Below are positions 43,900-53,427 of a stretch of DNA of 63,498 bases, piece by piece. Under the pieces are notes generated by a model. That model was not told the origin of the DNA, ran no database searches, and was given only the letters and a program-made list of their open reading frames with translations. The first letter of the stretch is position 1, and every line of letters begins with the position of its first letter. The DNA comes from Beijerinckiaceae bacterium. Its GTDB lineage: Bacteria; Pseudomonadota; Alphaproteobacteria; Rhizobiales; Beijerinckiaceae. A program made the translations under genes and the position numbers. The stretch spans positions 1 through 63,498 of the forward strand of contig JAIELD010000021.1 in NCBI GenBank assembly GCA_019753285.1, given 5' to 3'.

Positions 43900-44457
43900 A
43901 TGGCAAGAGAACCAAGAGATCGTCGTGACGAGAAGGTCGACAGCGAATTCGTCGATCGCCTCGTCCATATCAACCGCGTCGCCAAGGTCGTGAAGGGCGG
44001 ACGCCGCTTCGGGTTCGCGGCTCTCGTTGTCGTCGGCGACCAGAAGGGCCGCGTCGGCTTCGGCCACGGCAAGGCGCGCGAAGTGCCGGAAGCCATCCGC
44101 AAGGCGACCGAGAGCGCAAAGCGCACGCTTGTCCGCATTCCGCTGAAGGAAGGCCGTACGCTCCATCATGACGTGCTCGGCCGCCATGGCGCGGGCAAGG
44201 TCGTGCTCCGCGCAGCGCCTGCCGGAACCGGCATCATCGCCGGCGGCCCGATGCGCGCCGTGTTCGAGACGCTCGGCATGCAGGACGTCGTCGCGAAATC
44301 GCTTGGCTCGTCCAATCCCTACAACATGGTGCGCGCCACCTTCGATGCCTTGAAGCACGAAGACAGCCCCCGCACCGTCGCTGCCCGCCGCAGCCTCAAA
44401 GTGTCGACGCTTCAGGCGCGACGCGGCGATGCCGACGGCGCAAGCGCTGACGCATAA
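43900..44457 (+). CDS. rpsE: 30S ribosomal protein S5
   Basis: A 185-residue S5 with the double-stranded RNA-binding domain ([53 protein letters not shown]) and C-terminal [23 protein letters not shown]. It helps mRNA unwinding and decoding accuracy at the 30S shoulder. The ATG at 43900 follows AAGGAT. It starts 183 bases after rplR. The gap has no coding content. Confidence 0.97.
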   Translation: MAREPRDRRDEKVDSEFVDRLVHINRVAKVVKGGRRFGFAALVVVGDQKGRVGFGHGKAREVPEAIRKATESAKRTLVRIPLKEGRTLHHDVLGRHGAGKVVLRAAPAGTGIIAGGPMRAVFETLGMQDVVAKSLGSSNPYNMVRATFDALKHEDSPRTVAARRSLKVSTLQARRGDADGASADA

Positions 44458-44470
44458 GGAGCATCGAGCG

Positions 44471-44677
44471 ATGGCAAAATCTCCGAAGGCCGAAGCAGCG
44501 AAGATGCTGACGGTTGAGCAATATGGCAGCGTGATCCGCCGCCCTGGCGTTCAGAAGAAAATCCTGACCGGGCTTGGCCTCGGTCGTATCGGTTCGTCCA
44601 AGACGCTGCCCGACAATGAGTCGACGCGCGGGATGATCGCCAAGGTTGCGCACATGGTGCGCATCGTTGAAGCGTGA
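44471..44677 (+). CDS. rpmD: 50S ribosomal protein L30
   Basis: A 68-residue L30 from the ATG at 44471 (MAKSPKAEAAKMLTVEQYGSVIRRP). The sequence GVQKKILTGLGLGRIGSSKTLPDNESTRGMIAKVAHMVRI is typical. An in-frame ATG at 44429 lies inside rpsE and is rejected. The start is a little extended relative to the 59-residue enterobacterial form. rplO follows 10 bases later. Confidence 0.95.
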   Translation: MAKSPKAEAAKMLTVEQYGSVIRRPGVQKKILTGLGLGRIGSSKTLPDNESTRGMIAKVAHMVRIVEA

Positions 44678-44687
44678 GGGTTGAGAC

Positions 44688-45167
44688 ATGAAACTCACCG
44701 ATCTCAGGGATAATGAAGGCGCGACCGGCAACCGCATGCGCGTCGGCCGCGGTATCGGCTCCGGCAAGGGCAAGACCGGCGGGCGCGGCGTCAAGGGTCA
44801 GAAGGCCCGCACCGGCGTGCGGATCAAGGGCTTCGAGGGTGGCCAGATGCCTCTGCATCGTCGCCTTCCCAAGCGCGGCTTCACCAACATCCATGCGCTC
44901 GACCTTAACGAGGTCAACATCGGGCGCGTTCAGGAGGCCATCGAGGCCAAGAAGCTCGATGCATCGGCCGTCGTCACCGTCGAGGCGCTCGTCGCCGCTG
45001 GCGTGCTGTCGCGGGCTCGCGACGGCGTCAAGGTGCTCGGCAATGGCGAACTGAAGGCAAAGCTGGCCTTCGAGGTGTTTCATGCGTCGAAAGGCGCCGT
45101 GGAAGCCATCGAAAAGGCCGGAGGGTCGGTTAAGATCCTGCGCCAGGCCGAGGCGGCTTCCGCCTAA
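44688..45167 (+). CDS. rplO: 50S ribosomal protein L15
   Basis: A 159-residue L15 ([43 protein letters not shown]), a late assembly protein with a glycine-rich N-terminal extension into the 23S core. In most relatives secY follows at once. Here a terminator and four small genes intervene, so rplO is the last gene of this transcription unit. Confidence 0.97.
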   Translation: MKLTDLRDNEGATGNRMRVGRGIGSGKGKTGGRGVKGQKARTGVRIKGFEGGQMPLHRRLPKRGFTNIHALDLNEVNIGRVQEAIEAKKLDASAVVTVEALVAAGVLSRARDGVKVLGNGELKAKLAFEVFHASKGAVEAIEKAGGSVKILRQAEAASA

Positions 45168-45192
45168 GGCCGCTTAAACGATTGATACATTG

Positions 45193-45222
45193 AACCCGCC
45201 GGTTATTCCGGCGGGTTTTTTG
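45193..45222 (+). terminator. Intrinsic terminator after rplO
   Basis: A perfect ten-pair stem, AACCCGCCGG (45193-45202) with CCGGCGGGTT (45208-45217), around TTATT, followed by a T run to about 45221. It closes the ribosomal operon before secY. Confidence 0.92.
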
Positions 45223-45299
45223 TTGATCTCTCAAAGACGCTTGCAACTTGACCGCCTTGGCCGATGCGGCGATACAGGCTGAAATAACAGGAGGACACC

Positions 45300-45521
45300 A
45301 TGAGCGATAAATTCGACCGCCCGAAAGAGATCATCGAGTTTTGCCTGAAGCCCTCCGGCCTCGCACCGACGAGCAAGGAATATCGCGAGGTTTATGCCCG
45401 GCTCGAACACGTGATCAAGACGTATCAGTCTGAAATCCTGAAGGAAAAGAAGCCCGTCGCGATCGATTTCTCGCAGATGAAGACGATCACCATCAACGAG
45501 GACGCACACGGCCACGATTGA
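45300..45521 (+). CDS. Small hypothetical cytosolic protein
   Basis: A 73-residue ORF with AGGAGG six bases before its ATG. The sequence (FDRPKEIIEFCLKPSGLAPTSKEYREVYARLEHVIKTYQSEILKEKK) is amphipathic and mostly helical, with no export signal. I do not recognise the family. It lies 78 bases after the rplO terminator, on the ribosomal strand, and may have its own promoter. Confidence 0.65.
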   Translation: MSDKFDRPKEIIEFCLKPSGLAPTSKEYREVYARLEHVIKTYQSEILKEKKPVAIDFSQMKTITINEDAHGHD

Positions 45522-45561
45522 GTTCCCGATGCGCTCTCCCACGCCCGAAGGGCGCATCCGA

Positions 45562-45846
45562 TCAATTATTGTTGACGTCGGTCCGGTGCTTGGCAGCCGA
45601 TTGGGCGCGCGAGATGCCGCCAAAGCGATGATGGGGGCGGTGATAACCGTAGTGGTATCGATGGTGCCGCCGATAGTGTCGCCGGTATGGCCCGGGGTGT
45701 TGGCGAATGTCACGGTAAGGTGAAATCCCCGCGCCAACGGGCGCGGTCTCGTCGGCCGGTCCAGCACTGGCCGGCAACGGGCAGGTCGCGGCCAATAGCA
45801 GGGCTGCGACCGATAGTTTTGCAAAAAAATTGCGTCTTAGCGTCAT
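45562..45846 (-). CDS. Small exported His/Arg/Tyr-rich protein
   Basis: A 94-residue protein with a clear signal peptide (RRNFFAKLSVAALLLAATCPLPASA) and a mature part whose middle is a run of short HYRRHHRYHYGYHRPHH-type sequence, then a polar tail ending TDVNNN. The strongly basic, histidine-rich segment might bind metal, nucleic acid or polyanions; I cannot say which. GAGGA precedes the ATG. It lies antisense inside the rplO-secY interval. Confidence 0.65.
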   Translation of the reverse strand: MTLRRNFFAKLSVAALLLAATCPLPASAGPADETAPVGAGISPYRDIRQHPGPYRRHYRRHHRYHYGYHRPHHRFGGISRAQSAAKHRTDVNNN

Positions 45847-45970
45847 GTCGATGGTCCTCGTAGCGGAGCTGCCGTCGGATGCTTAGCTGATGGTTTAGTT
45901 GATCAAGCCGGCAGTCCATTCGCGCATCAAAATGGAAAAGCGCGAGTGTGACCCCGCGCTTTTGCTCGAA

Positions 45971-46243
45971 TTACTGATTGTTGGTATCGCTCTTCTTCTT
46001 CGCCGCGTTCTGTCCGGCTGGAACACCTGGCGTCGCTGTCTTCGCTGCGCCGTTCGAATAGGTGTATTCCGGGTCCTTACCATCCGTCGCCGGCACCTTC
46101 TGCGTGCTCTGCTTCGTGTAGACGTTCGGGCTGCCCGGGGTTGGCGACGGGTCCTTGCCATTCGTTGCCTGCGCAAACACCGGGGTTGCCGCCAGCGCGG
46201 ACGAGATGACAATAGCACTTGTCAGATATTTGACAGAATTCAT
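45971..46243 (-). CDS. Small exported low-complexity protein
   Basis: A 90-residue protein with GAGGAG seven bases before the ATG and a typical signal peptide (NSVKYLTSAIVISSALAATPVFA). The mature part is polar and repetitive: NGKDPSPTPGSPNVYTKQSTQKVPATDGKDPEYTYSNGA, with the GKDP word twice, ending KKSDTNNQ. It probably is unstructured in the periplasm. No family is recognised. Its tail resembles that of the gene at 45562-45846 (DVNNN, DTNNQ). Confidence 0.65.
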   Translation of the reverse strand: MNSVKYLTSAIVISSALAATPVFAQATNGKDPSPTPGSPNVYTKQSTQKVPATDGKDPEYTYSNGAAKTATPGVPAGQNAAKKKSDTNNQ

Positions 46244-46339
46244 TTTGATCTCCTCAGATTATCAATGCTCCCATCAAGTCAACGTTGTGTATCAGAAACG
46301 GTTCCCATTTTTTCTAATGAATTTGATCCAGTCAGTCAG

Positions 46340-46681
46340 TTAACTTGGATAATCGCGGATATTCAAAAACGTAATCAAATACTTTGGATATTCCTTAGAC
46401 GGACTGAAAGACGGGCTATTCTTCCGTCCGGCATTTTGGTCGTTCGACAGGTCTTTTGATTTTTCGCGATTCAAGGCCGGACTTTGTCCATTCTCCTTGA
46501 TCGGCGTCTTGTGTCTGTCGACGGTGCCTGTCCGATCGGTGTTATCGATCACGCCTATGTTGCCCGGCGCGGCGGGGGCAGGCTTCGGCTGTGTGTTGAT
46601 TTCCGATTGCGCAGCGGACGCCGCAGCTCCGATCACCAGAAAGGCGATGACGGGTATGGTGCGGATGAGCGTGTTCTCCAC
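46340..46681 (-). CDS. Small exported hypothetical protein
   Basis: A 113-residue protein that begins with GTG at 46681, five bases behind GGAGG. It has a signal peptide (IRTIPVIAFLVIGAAASAAQS), followed by a polar, Pro/Asn/Lys-rich mature part (TQPKPAPAAPGNIGVIDNTDRTGTVDRHKTPIKENGQSP). No family is recognised. Third of three antisense exported small proteins between rplO and secY. The spacing (about 100 bases each) suggests separate promoters or a loose operon. Confidence 0.6.
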   Translation of the reverse strand: MENTLIRTIPVIAFLVIGAAASAAQSEINTQPKPAPAAPGNIGVIDNTDRTGTVDRHKTPIKENGQSPALNREKSKDLSNDQNAGRKNSPSFSPSKEYPKYLITFLNIRDYPS

Positions 46682-47025
46682 CGTATCCTCCTGTCATGCG
46701 GATGACCTGTGATGATATCCAATGACAAACGGCTTGGAATCGCGCTGGTTCCGCCTCGAAGCAGGTTCGACGCGCCTTGGACGCTGCCAGACGGCGCTTT
46801 CAAAAGGCTCCGGCCTACATTGCTCCTTGGAGATGTTTGCGTTAGTAGAGCCGTTTGCGGCAGGTCGGCCAGACGTCAGGCGTCAATTCCAAGATGGAGA
46901 TGATTTTTGACGTTGACGCTTCATTCGACAGCTCAAGTGATCTAGGCAGGACCCACCAGCCCAATTACATTCCCTCAACGCTTTCCAGCGCGATCCGATC
47001 GAGGTCGCCAGCAGGTTAAACGACA
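46682..47025. promoter_or_regulatory. secY upstream region
   Basis: 344 bases between the antisense small gene and secY without a convincing gene. Two exact tandem TTGACG words (46907-46912 and 46913-46918) could serve as -35 elements for a secY promoter made necessary by the interruption of the operon. No strong -10 is visible at standard spacing. The ribosome site of secY is weak (AGG at about 47011). Confidence 0.35.
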
Positions 47026-48351
47026 ATGGCATCGGCAGCCGAACAGCTCGCAGCGAATATCAATTTCAGTTCACTCGGAAAGGCCGAGGAACTGAAGAAA
47101 CGTATCTGGTTCACGCTTGGCGCGTTGATCGTCGTGCGTCTCGGCACTTATATCCCGCTTCCCGGTATCAATCCGGCAGAATTCGCCAAGGTTTTCGGCA
47201 AGCAAGCTCAGGGCCTGCTTGGCTTGTTCCAGATGTTTTCCGGCGGGGCTGTCGGCCGCCATGCGATTTTCTCGCTCAACATCATGCCCTACATCTCGGC
47301 CTCGATCATCATTCAGTTGATGACGACGATCATTCCCTCCCTCGAAGCCCTCAAGAAAGAGGGCGAGGCGGGCCGCAGGGTGATGAACCAGTATACGCGC
47401 TATCTCACGCTCATTCTCGCGCTGTTCCAGTCCTACGGCATCGCGTTCGGCCTGCAGGCCAGCGGTGTGACAGACCCCGGACCGTTCTTCCTCGTCTCCA
47501 GCGTGATCACGTTGACCGGCGGCACGCTGTTCCTCATGTGGCTCGGAGAGCAGATCACGAGCCGCGGCGTCGGCAACGGCACCTCGCTCATCATCTTCGC
47601 CGGCATCGTCGCGGAACTGCCGGCGATGATCGCGGGTCTCCTCGAGCAGGGCAGGGTCGATTCCAGCAAGGCATTGCTCGTTCCGCTGCTGCTGATCGGC
47701 GCGGTCGGGCTCGTCGCCTTCATCGTTTTCATGGAGCGCGCACAGCGCCGCATCCTGATCAACTATCCAAAACGCCAGGTCGGCAACCGGGTCACGCAGG
47801 CGCAGTCTTCGTTCCTGCCGCTCAAGCTCAACACGGCCGGCGTCATTCCGCCGATCTTCGCATCCTCGCTTCTGCTCCTGCCGACGACAGCGCTTGGTTT
47901 TGCCAGCCAGGGCGGTGGGCCGGAGTGGCTCCAGACCGTCAACTTCTATCTCGGCCATGGCCGTCCGGCTTTCATGGTGCTCTACGCGGCGCTGATCATC
48001 TTCTTCGCCTTTTTCTACACGGCGATCGTGCTCAACCCGCAGGAAACAGCGGATAACCTGAAAAAGCAGGGCGGCTTCATTCCCGGCATCCGGCCTGGCG
48101 AGCGCACGGCTGAATTCATCGATAAGATATTGACGCGCATCACCGTGCTCGGCGCGCTCTACATCACCTTCGTCTGCCTCGTGCCCGAGCTCGCCTCATC
48201 CTTTGGTGCATCTTTGGCCTTTGGCGGCACATCGATCTTGATTGTTGTCAGTGTTACGATGGATACAGTAGCGCAGGTGCACGGATACCTGATGGCACAC
48301 CAGTACCAGGGCCTCGTGAAGAAGGCCAAACTCAAAGGGAGCAAGCGTTGA
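47026..48351 (+). CDS. secY: Preprotein translocase subunit SecY
   Basis: A 441-residue channel protein with ten hydrophobic segments. Plug and loop signatures include [43 protein letters not shown] and the ribosome-binding loop region [34 protein letters not shown]. It forms the SecYEG pore with SecE, encoded at 8418. Near its 3' end the codons become unusual for this genome (TCA, GCA, ACA, AGT, GTA) while the protein stays canonical. Its TGA overlaps the adk ATG by one base. Confidence 0.98.
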   Translation: MASAAEQLAANINFSSLGKAEELKKRIWFTLGALIVVRLGTYIPLPGINPAEFAKVFGKQAQGLLGLFQMFSGGAVGRHAIFSLNIMPYISASIIIQLMTTIIPSLEALKKEGEAGRRVMNQYTRYLTLILALFQSYGIAFGLQASGVTDPGPFFLVSSVITLTGGTLFLMWLGEQITSRGVGNGTSLIIFAGIVAELPAMIAGLLEQGRVDSSKALLVPLLLIGAVGLVAFIVFMERAQRRILINYPKRQVGNRVTQAQSSFLPLKLNTAGVIPPIFASSLLLLPTTALGFASQGGGPEWLQTVNFYLGHGRPAFMVLYAALIIFFAFFYTAIVLNPQETADNLKKQGGFIPGIRPGERTAEFIDKILTRITVLGALYITFVCLVPELASSFGASLAFGGTSILIVVSVTMDTVAQVHGYLMAHQYQGLVKKAKLKGSKR

Positions 48352-48932
48352 TGAGGTTAATCCTGCTCGGACCGCCGGGGGCTGGTAAGGGCACGCAGGC
48401 GCAAAGACTGGTCGATAAGTTCGGAATTCCGCAATTATCCACTGGAGACATGTTGCGCGCTGCCGTGGCGGCGAAAACTCCTGTAGGGCTGCAGGCCAAG
48501 GAGTTGATGGACGCAGGAAAGCTCGTTTCGGACGACATCGTCGTTGGCATCGTGAACGAGCGTACCAACGAGGCGGATGCGAGCAAGGGCTTCATTCTCG
48601 ACGGTTTTCCACGCACCGTTCCGCAAGCCCGGGCGCTGGACGAAATGCTGGCCAAGAAGCACCTCAAGCTCGACGCTGTCGTCGAGTTGAAGGTGGACGA
48701 AAGCAAGCTCGTCAACCGCATCATCAAACGCGCTGAAGAGGCCAAGGCTGCAGGCCAGCCCGTGCGCAAGGATGATGATCCGGATGTGTTCAAGACGCGT
48801 CTCGCCGCCTACCATGAGCAGACGGCACCGCTCAGCGGCTATTATGCAAGCAAGGGCTCGCTGCGCACCGTTGATGGCATGATGAGCATGGATGACGTGA
48901 CCTCGGCGCTCGTCGCCGTTCTGCAAGCCTGA
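48351..48932 (+). CDS. adk: Adenylate kinase (short, LID-less form)
   Basis: A 193-residue kinase converting ATP + AMP to two ADP. The P loop is [12 protein letters not shown], the AMP-binding region [11 protein letters not shown], then [10 protein letters not shown]. The large zinc-binding LID is absent and replaced by the short [23 protein letters not shown], as is normal in alphaproteobacteria. ATG at 48351 ([10 protein letters not shown]) overlaps the secY stop. A TTG one codon upstream is possible. The first 40 codons include TTA, AGA, AGG and GGA, rare in this genome. Confidence 0.97.
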   Translation: MRLILLGPPGAGKGTQAQRLVDKFGIPQLSTGDMLRAAVAAKTPVGLQAKELMDAGKLVSDDIVVGIVNERTNEADASKGFILDGFPRTVPQARALDEMLAKKHLKLDAVVELKVDESKLVNRIIKRAEEAKAAGQPVRKDDDPDVFKTRLAAYHEQTAPLSGYYASKGSLRTVDGMMSMDDVTSALVAVLQA

Positions 48933-49224
48933 TCGCGGAAGGCTCGAGCCTGTCGGCTGCGATGCGAAATCCGACGCGCTTTTCAGCTTGACGACTCAGG
49001 TGTTGCTGGTCTAGTGACCATCAACCCGCGAGCAGGTATTCAACTGCGCGCCGATACGGCATTGCCCGCATCGACGCCAGTGTCCGGCCGGAGAGGCTGT
49101 CCCAGACATTCGCAAGAATTTCACGGCAGCGACCCCGGCCCTGATAAGCTGCCAAGAAACGGGCGCGTCGGCGCTCATTTCCAATCGTTAAGGGCGGCAC
49201 TGCCGCTCACAGGAGAGATCAAAA
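48933..49224 (+). promoter_or_regulatory. adk-rpsM intergenic region with a candidate promoter
   Basis: 292 bases with no gene. TTGACG (48988-48993) and CTAGTG (49011-49016) are 17 bases apart, a plausible sigma-70 promoter for the alpha operon. A ribosome site AGGAGAG lies ahead of the rpsM GTG. Confidence 0.45.
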
Positions 49225-49593
49225 GTGGCTCGTATTGCTGGCGTCAACATTCCGACCCAGAAGCGCGTGATTATCGCGCTCCGGTACATTCACGGCATCG
49301 GGCCGGTCAACGCGATTGAAATTTGCGACAAGGTCGGCATCCCGCATGATCGCCGTGTCAATCAGCTTTCCGATGCTGAAGTCCTCCAGATTCGCGAGAC
49401 GATCGACCGCGACTATCTTGTCGAGGGCGATCTGCGCCGCGAAACGTCGACCAACATCAAGCGCCTGATGGACCTGGCTTGCTATCGCGGGCTTCGCCAT
49501 CGCCGCGGTCTGCCGGTTCGCGGCCAGCGCACGCACACCAATGCGCGCACCCGCAAAGGCAAGCCGAAGGCAATCGCCGGCAAGAAGAAATAA
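49225..49593 (+). CDS. rpsM: 30S ribosomal protein S13
   Basis: A 122-residue S13 that starts with GTG at 49225 ([26 protein letters not shown]). The C-terminal tail reads [31 protein letters not shown]. It forms bridges between the 30S head and the 50S subunit. It opens the alpha operon, and rpmJ does not precede it, in line with alphaproteobacteria. Confidence 0.97.
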   Translation: MARIAGVNIPTQKRVIIALRYIHGIGPVNAIEICDKVGIPHDRRVNQLSDAEVLQIRETIDRDYLVEGDLRRETSTNIKRLMDLACYRGLRHRRGLPVRGQRTHTNARTRKGKPKAIAGKKK

Positions 49594-49707
49594 CAACGAA
49601 TGGAGAGTGGCGATGGGCGAGCAGCCAATGTGTTGCTCACTTCTTCGCCATTTGCTGTAAATCCCGAGCGTCTGGCATCACGGACGCGCCTGAAGGACAG
49701 ATAAGAC

Positions 49708-50097
49708 ATGGCCAAGGAAGCAACACGCGTCAAAAGGCGCGAACGTAAAAACATCGTGTCGGGCGTCGCCCATGTGAACGCCTCGTTCAACAACACGATG
49801 GTCACGATTACCGATGCGCAGGGCAATACGATCTCCTGGTCGTCTGCCGGCATGATGGGTTTCAAGGGCTCGCGCAAATCGACCCCCTATGCCGCTCAGA
49901 TGGCGGCGGAAGATGCAGCGCGCAAGGCAGCTGAACACGGCATGCGCACGCTCGAGGTCGAGGTGACGGGTCCAGGATCGGGCCGTGAATCAGCACTCCG
50001 TGCATTGCAGGCTGCCGGCTTCCAGGTGACCTCGATCCGGGACGTGACGCCGATCCCGCACAATGGCTGCCGGCCGCGCAAGCGCCGCCGCGTCTGA
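49708..50097 (+). CDS. rpsK: 30S ribosomal protein S11
   Basis: A 129-residue S11 ([39 protein letters not shown]), ending [17 protein letters not shown]. It lies on the 30S platform at the E-site mRNA exit. It stands 114 bases after rpsM. A hairpin follows before rpoA. Confidence 0.97.
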   Translation: MAKEATRVKRRERKNIVSGVAHVNASFNNTMVTITDAQGNTISWSSAGMMGFKGSRKSTPYAAQMAAEDAARKAAEHGMRTLEVEVTGPGSGRESALRALQAAGFQVTSIRDVTPIPHNGCRPRKRRRV

Positions 50098-50111
50098 TTT
50101 GACACAAGTTC

Positions 50112-50155
50112 AAGGCAGGCTCCCGAATGGTCGGGGCCTGTCTGTTTTCGTTTCG
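50112..50155 (+). terminator. Hairpin with T-rich tail between rpsK and rpoA
   Basis: An imperfect stem (AGGCAGGCTCCCGA pairing with TCGGGGCCTGTCT, one bulge) is followed by GTTTTCGTTTC. It resembles a leaky terminator or attenuator that could adjust rpoA relative to the ribosomal proteins. Confidence 0.55.
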
Positions 50156-50207
50156 TTGAAGGCCGCCTTTTCATGAGGCCGCCGCAGGACCTTAAAGGGG
50201 TTGGATC

Positions 50208-51224
50208 GTGATCCAGAAAAATTGGCAGGATCTCATCAAGCCGAACAAGCTCGAAGTATCGCCCGGCGACGATGCGCGGCGGGTCGCGACCGTCGTGGCC
50301 GAGCCGCTCGAGCGTGGCTTCGGCATGACGCTCGGCAATGCGCTGCGCCGCATTCTGCTGTCGTCGCTTCAGGGCGCGGCCGTCTCCGCCGTTCAGATCG
50401 ATGGCGTGGTGCATGAGTTTTCGAGCATTCCTGGCGTTCGCGAGGACGTGACGGACATGGTGCTGAACATCAAGGACATCGCCATCCACATGGAGGCCGA
50501 GGGTCCGAAGCGTATGACGCTTCGCAAGACGGGCCCCGGCGTGGTGACGGCAGGTGACATTTCGACGGTCGGCGATGTCGAAATCCTCAACCCCGGCCTC
50601 GTGATCTGCAACCTCGATGACGGCGCTGAAATGCGCATGGAGTTCACTGTCAACACCGGCAAGGGTTATGTCTCGGCTGACAAGAACCGGCCCGAGGACG
50701 CGCCGATCGGCCTCATCCCGGTCGACAGCCTGTTCTCGCCGGTCAAGAAAGTGTCCTATCGCGTCGAGAACACCCGTGAAGGCCAGGTTCTCGACTATGA
50801 CAAGCTGACGATGACGATCGAGACGAACGGCTCGGTCACGCCTGAGGATGCGCTCGCATATGCCGCGCGGATCCTGCAGGACCAGCTCAACATCTTCCTC
50901 AACTTCGAGGAGCCGAAGAAGGAAGAGGCGGCGCCGAGCATCCCGAAGCTTGCCTTCAATCCTGCCCTTCTCAAGAAGGTCGACGAACTGGAGCTTTCCG
51001 TCCGTTCGGCCAACTGCCTCAAGAACGACAACATCGTCTATATCGGCGATCTCATTCAGAAGTCGGAAGGCGAGATGCTGCGCACGCCGAATTTCGGCCG
51101 CAAGTCGCTCAACGAGATCAAGGAAGTGCTGGCGCAGATGGGCCTCCATCTCGGCATGGATATTCCCGGCTGGCCGCCGGAGAACATCGAAGACCTCGCC
51201 AAGCAGTTCGAAGAACACTACTAA
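50208..51224 (+). CDS. rpoA: DNA-directed RNA polymerase subunit alpha
   Basis: A 338-residue alpha subunit, starting with GTG at 50208 ([17 protein letters not shown]). The N-terminal assembly domain has [44 protein letters not shown]. The C-terminal DNA-binding domain shows [53 protein letters not shown]. It dimerises to scaffold beta and beta-prime and contacts activators. rpsD is absent upstream, as expected for the group. rplQ follows after 54 bases. Confidence 0.98.
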   Translation: MIQKNWQDLIKPNKLEVSPGDDARRVATVVAEPLERGFGMTLGNALRRILLSSLQGAAVSAVQIDGVVHEFSSIPGVREDVTDMVLNIKDIAIHMEAEGPKRMTLRKTGPGVVTAGDISTVGDVEILNPGLVICNLDDGAEMRMEFTVNTGKGYVSADKNRPEDAPIGLIPVDSLFSPVKKVSYRVENTREGQVLDYDKLTMTIETNGSVTPEDALAYAARILQDQLNIFLNFEEPKKEEAAPSIPKLAFNPALLKKVDELELSVRSANCLKNDNIVYIGDLIQKSEGEMLRTPNFGRKSLNEIKEVLAQMGLHLGMDIPGWPPENIEDLAKQFEEHY

Positions 51225-51278
51225 CCGATCATCAATCAGGCCGATCAGGCCGCGTCAAAAAAGAAGCAGGAGTGGGCC

Positions 51279-51707
51279 ATGCGCCACGGATTTAGAGGCC
51301 GCCGGTTCGGCCGTCGTTCGGACCATCGCACAGCGATGTTCGCGAATTTGTGCCAGTCGCTCATTCAGCACGAGCAGATCGTGACGACGCTGCCGAAGGC
51401 GAAGGATCTTCGGCCCGTGATCGAGAAGCTCATCACGCTCGGCAAGCGCGGCGATCTTCATGCGCGCCGCCAGGCGATCGCGCAGATCAAGGACGTCGCA
51501 CTGGTCAAGAAGCTGTTCGATGTCATCGGCCCGCGCTACAAGGACCGCAATGGCGGCTACACGCGCGTGCTGAAGGCCGGCTTCCGCTTCGGCGACAACG
51601 CGCCGCTCGCCGTGATCGAGATGGTCGATCGGGACGTCGATGCGAAGGGCGCCGTTGATCGTGCGCGCAATGAAGCCGCCGCCGAGACGCAGGCCGCTGC
51701 CGCCTGA
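51279..51707 (+). CDS. rplQ: 50S ribosomal protein L17
   Basis: A 142-residue L17 ([46 protein letters not shown]), with a short Ala-rich tail. It lies near the tunnel exit. Last gene of the alpha operon, with a terminator 30 bases after the stop. Confidence 0.97.
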   Translation: MRHGFRGRRFGRRSDHRTAMFANLCQSLIQHEQIVTTLPKAKDLRPVIEKLITLGKRGDLHARRQAIAQIKDVALVKKLFDVIGPRYKDRNGGYTRVLKAGFRFGDNAPLAVIEMVDRDVDAKGAVDRARNEAAAETQAAAA

Positions 51708-51736
51708 CGCTTCGCCGATACACGATACGGATATTC

Positions 51737-51764
51737 AAAGGGCGGCTTTCAGGTCGCCCTTTTT
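51737..51764 (+). terminator. Intrinsic terminator after rplQ
   Basis: AAAGGGCG (51737-51744) pairs with CGCCCTTT (51755-51762), with further T residues after it. It ends the ribosomal cluster. Confidence 0.85.
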
Positions 51765-51785
51765 GTTTTGAAACGGTAACGCTCT

Positions 51786-53081
51786 ATGACACCTGCCGCC
51801 CGCATCTCCTCGGCCATCGAGATCCTCGCTGATCTCGACCAGCGCAAACGCCCCGCTTCGGAAGCCCTGCGCGATTGGGGCCTCTCGCATCGCTTCGCTG
51901 GCTCGGGCGATCGTGCGGCGCTCGCAAGCCTCGTCTATGATGCGATGCGCAAACGCGCCTCCTCCGCCTGGATCATGGGTGGCGACACGCCACGGGCCGT
52001 CATGCTCTGTGCGCTGCGTGATGTGCGCGGCATGGATGTCGAGGCGATCGGCGCTCTATGCACCGGCGAGCGCTTCGACCCGGTTCCCCTTTCCGAGGAT
52101 GAGCACGAGCGCCTTGCGAACGGAGCTCTCGATGGCGCGCCGGCGCACATTGTCGCCAATTATCCCGAATGGTTGGAGCCTGCGCTGGAGCACGCCTTCG
52201 GCGAGGGGCGCGTAGCGGAGCTTGAGGCCATGTGCAGGCGGGCACCGGTCGATCTGCGCGTCAACACGCTGAAAGCCATTCGCCCCGCCGCCTTGGCCGC
52301 GCTCTCCCACTTTAATCCGGAACCGACGCCACATTCACCGATCGGGCTGCGTGTGCCGGCACGCGCCGACGGCCGTGCGCCCTCGCTGCAAGCCGAACCG
52401 GCCTTCATCAAGGGTCTTGTCGAGGTTCAGGATGAGGGCTCGCAGCTCGTTTCGCTGCTCAGCGGCGTCAAGGCTGGCGATCAGGTGCTCGACCTCTGCG
52501 CTGGCGGTGGCGGCAAGTCGCTGGCGCTGGCGGCCATCATGAACAATAGGGGCCAGATTTTCGCCGCCGACAATGATGCTCGCCGGCTTGCGCCCATCCA
52601 CGATCGCGTGACGCGGGCAGGGGTGCGCAACGTGCAGGTGCGCACGCCGCGCGGCAAGGCGATGGCGATCGACGACCTCAAGGACAAGATGGATGTGGTG
52701 CTCGTCGATGCGCCTTGCACGGGCACGGGCACCTGGCGGCGCAATCCTGACGCCAAATGGCGCATCCGTCCCGGCAGCCTCGATGCCCGCCTGAAGGATC
52801 AGCGCGAGGTGCTCGAGCTCGCGGCAGCATCTGTTCGCGTCGGCGGGCGGCTCGTTTACATCACCTGCTCGCTTCTGCCGGAGGAGAATGGCGACCAGGT
52901 CAAGGCGTTCCTGAACGGTGAGCATGATTTCGAGATCCTCGAGCCTGCCGTCATGGCCGACGAGGCCGGCCTCAGGCAACTCGGTTCCTATCTCGACCCA
53001 TCCGGTCTTGGCCTGCTGCTCACGCCGCATCGCACCGGTACCGACGGGTTCTTCATCAGCGTGATGACACGGGTGAGCTAA
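51786..53081 (+). CDS. rsmB: RsmB-family 16S rRNA m5C methyltransferase
   Basis: A 431-residue protein. An N-terminal NusB-like helical domain (about residues 1-150) precedes the SAM-dependent methyltransferase of the NOL1/NOP2/Sun family: LDLCAGGGGKSLALA (SAM loop), DAPCTGTGTWRRNPDAKWR (first catalytic Cys region) and ITCSLLPEENGDQV (second Cys). It methylates a cytosine of 16S rRNA with the two-cysteine mechanism; in E. coli RsmB this is C967. It begins 22 bases after the rplQ terminator. Related RNA-cytosine methyltransferases cannot be fully excluded. Confidence 0.88.
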   Translation: MTPAARISSAIEILADLDQRKRPASEALRDWGLSHRFAGSGDRAALASLVYDAMRKRASSAWIMGGDTPRAVMLCALRDVRGMDVEAIGALCTGERFDPVPLSEDEHERLANGALDGAPAHIVANYPEWLEPALEHAFGEGRVAELEAMCRRAPVDLRVNTLKAIRPAALAALSHFNPEPTPHSPIGLRVPARADGRAPSLQAEPAFIKGLVEVQDEGSQLVSLLSGVKAGDQVLDLCAGGGGKSLALAAIMNNRGQIFAADNDARRLAPIHDRVTRAGVRNVQVRTPRGKAMAIDDLKDKMDVVLVDAPCTGTGTWRRNPDAKWRIRPGSLDARLKDQREVLELAAASVRVGGRLVYITCSLLPEENGDQVKAFLNGEHDFEILEPAVMADEAGLRQLGSYLDPSGLGLLLTPHRTGTDGFFISVMTRVS

Positions 53082-53113
53082 CGGCGTTCTCCGCCCGCGC
53101 TAATCCACATTTA

Positions 53114-53137
53114 CTGTAACTACAAATGCAGTTATAG
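53114..53137. promoter_or_regulatory. Inverted repeat upstream of brnT, candidate operator
   Basis: CTGTAACT (53114-53121) and AGTTATAG (53130-53137) form an imperfect inverted repeat with an eight-base spacer, directly before the brnT start. It would suit autoregulation by the BrnTA complex. Confidence 0.5.
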
Positions 53138-53142
53138 AATCG

Positions 53143-53427
53143 ATGGGTTTTCAGTGGGACATTGAGAAAAGTCTGAACAACGAGGCCAAGCATGGCATTT
53201 CGTTTTTGCAGGCGGCTCAGATTTTTCGGAAAACCATTTTGAAAGCTGAAGATCGACGGCGCGACTATGGCGAGAGCCGGTTCATCGCTTTGGGCGAGTT
53301 CGACGGAGAAATCCTGAGTGTGGTCTTCACCGAACGCGATGGTGATGTCCGCATCATCTCGGCGTGGAAGGCAGGGAAACATGAACGCGAACGATACCGA
53401 AAAACCGTCCAGTCAGGTCAGGTTTGA
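53143..53427 (+). CDS. brnT: BrnT toxin (type II toxin-antitoxin)
   Basis: A 94-residue ribonuclease-type toxin. The family pattern is clear: FQWDIEKSLNNEAKHGISFLQAAQIF, then RRDYGESRFIALGEFDGEILSVVFTERDGDVRIISAWKAGKHERERY. BrnT cleaves RNA and halts growth, and is neutralised by BrnA. The ATG at 53143 lacks a strong ribosome site and starts five bases after an operator-like palindrome. It overlaps brnA by 47 bases, an order (toxin first) typical of this family. Confidence 0.92.
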   Translation: MGFQWDIEKSLNNEAKHGISFLQAAQIFRKTILKAEDRRRDYGESRFIALGEFDGEILSVVFTERDGDVRIISAWKAGKHERERYRKTVQSGQV

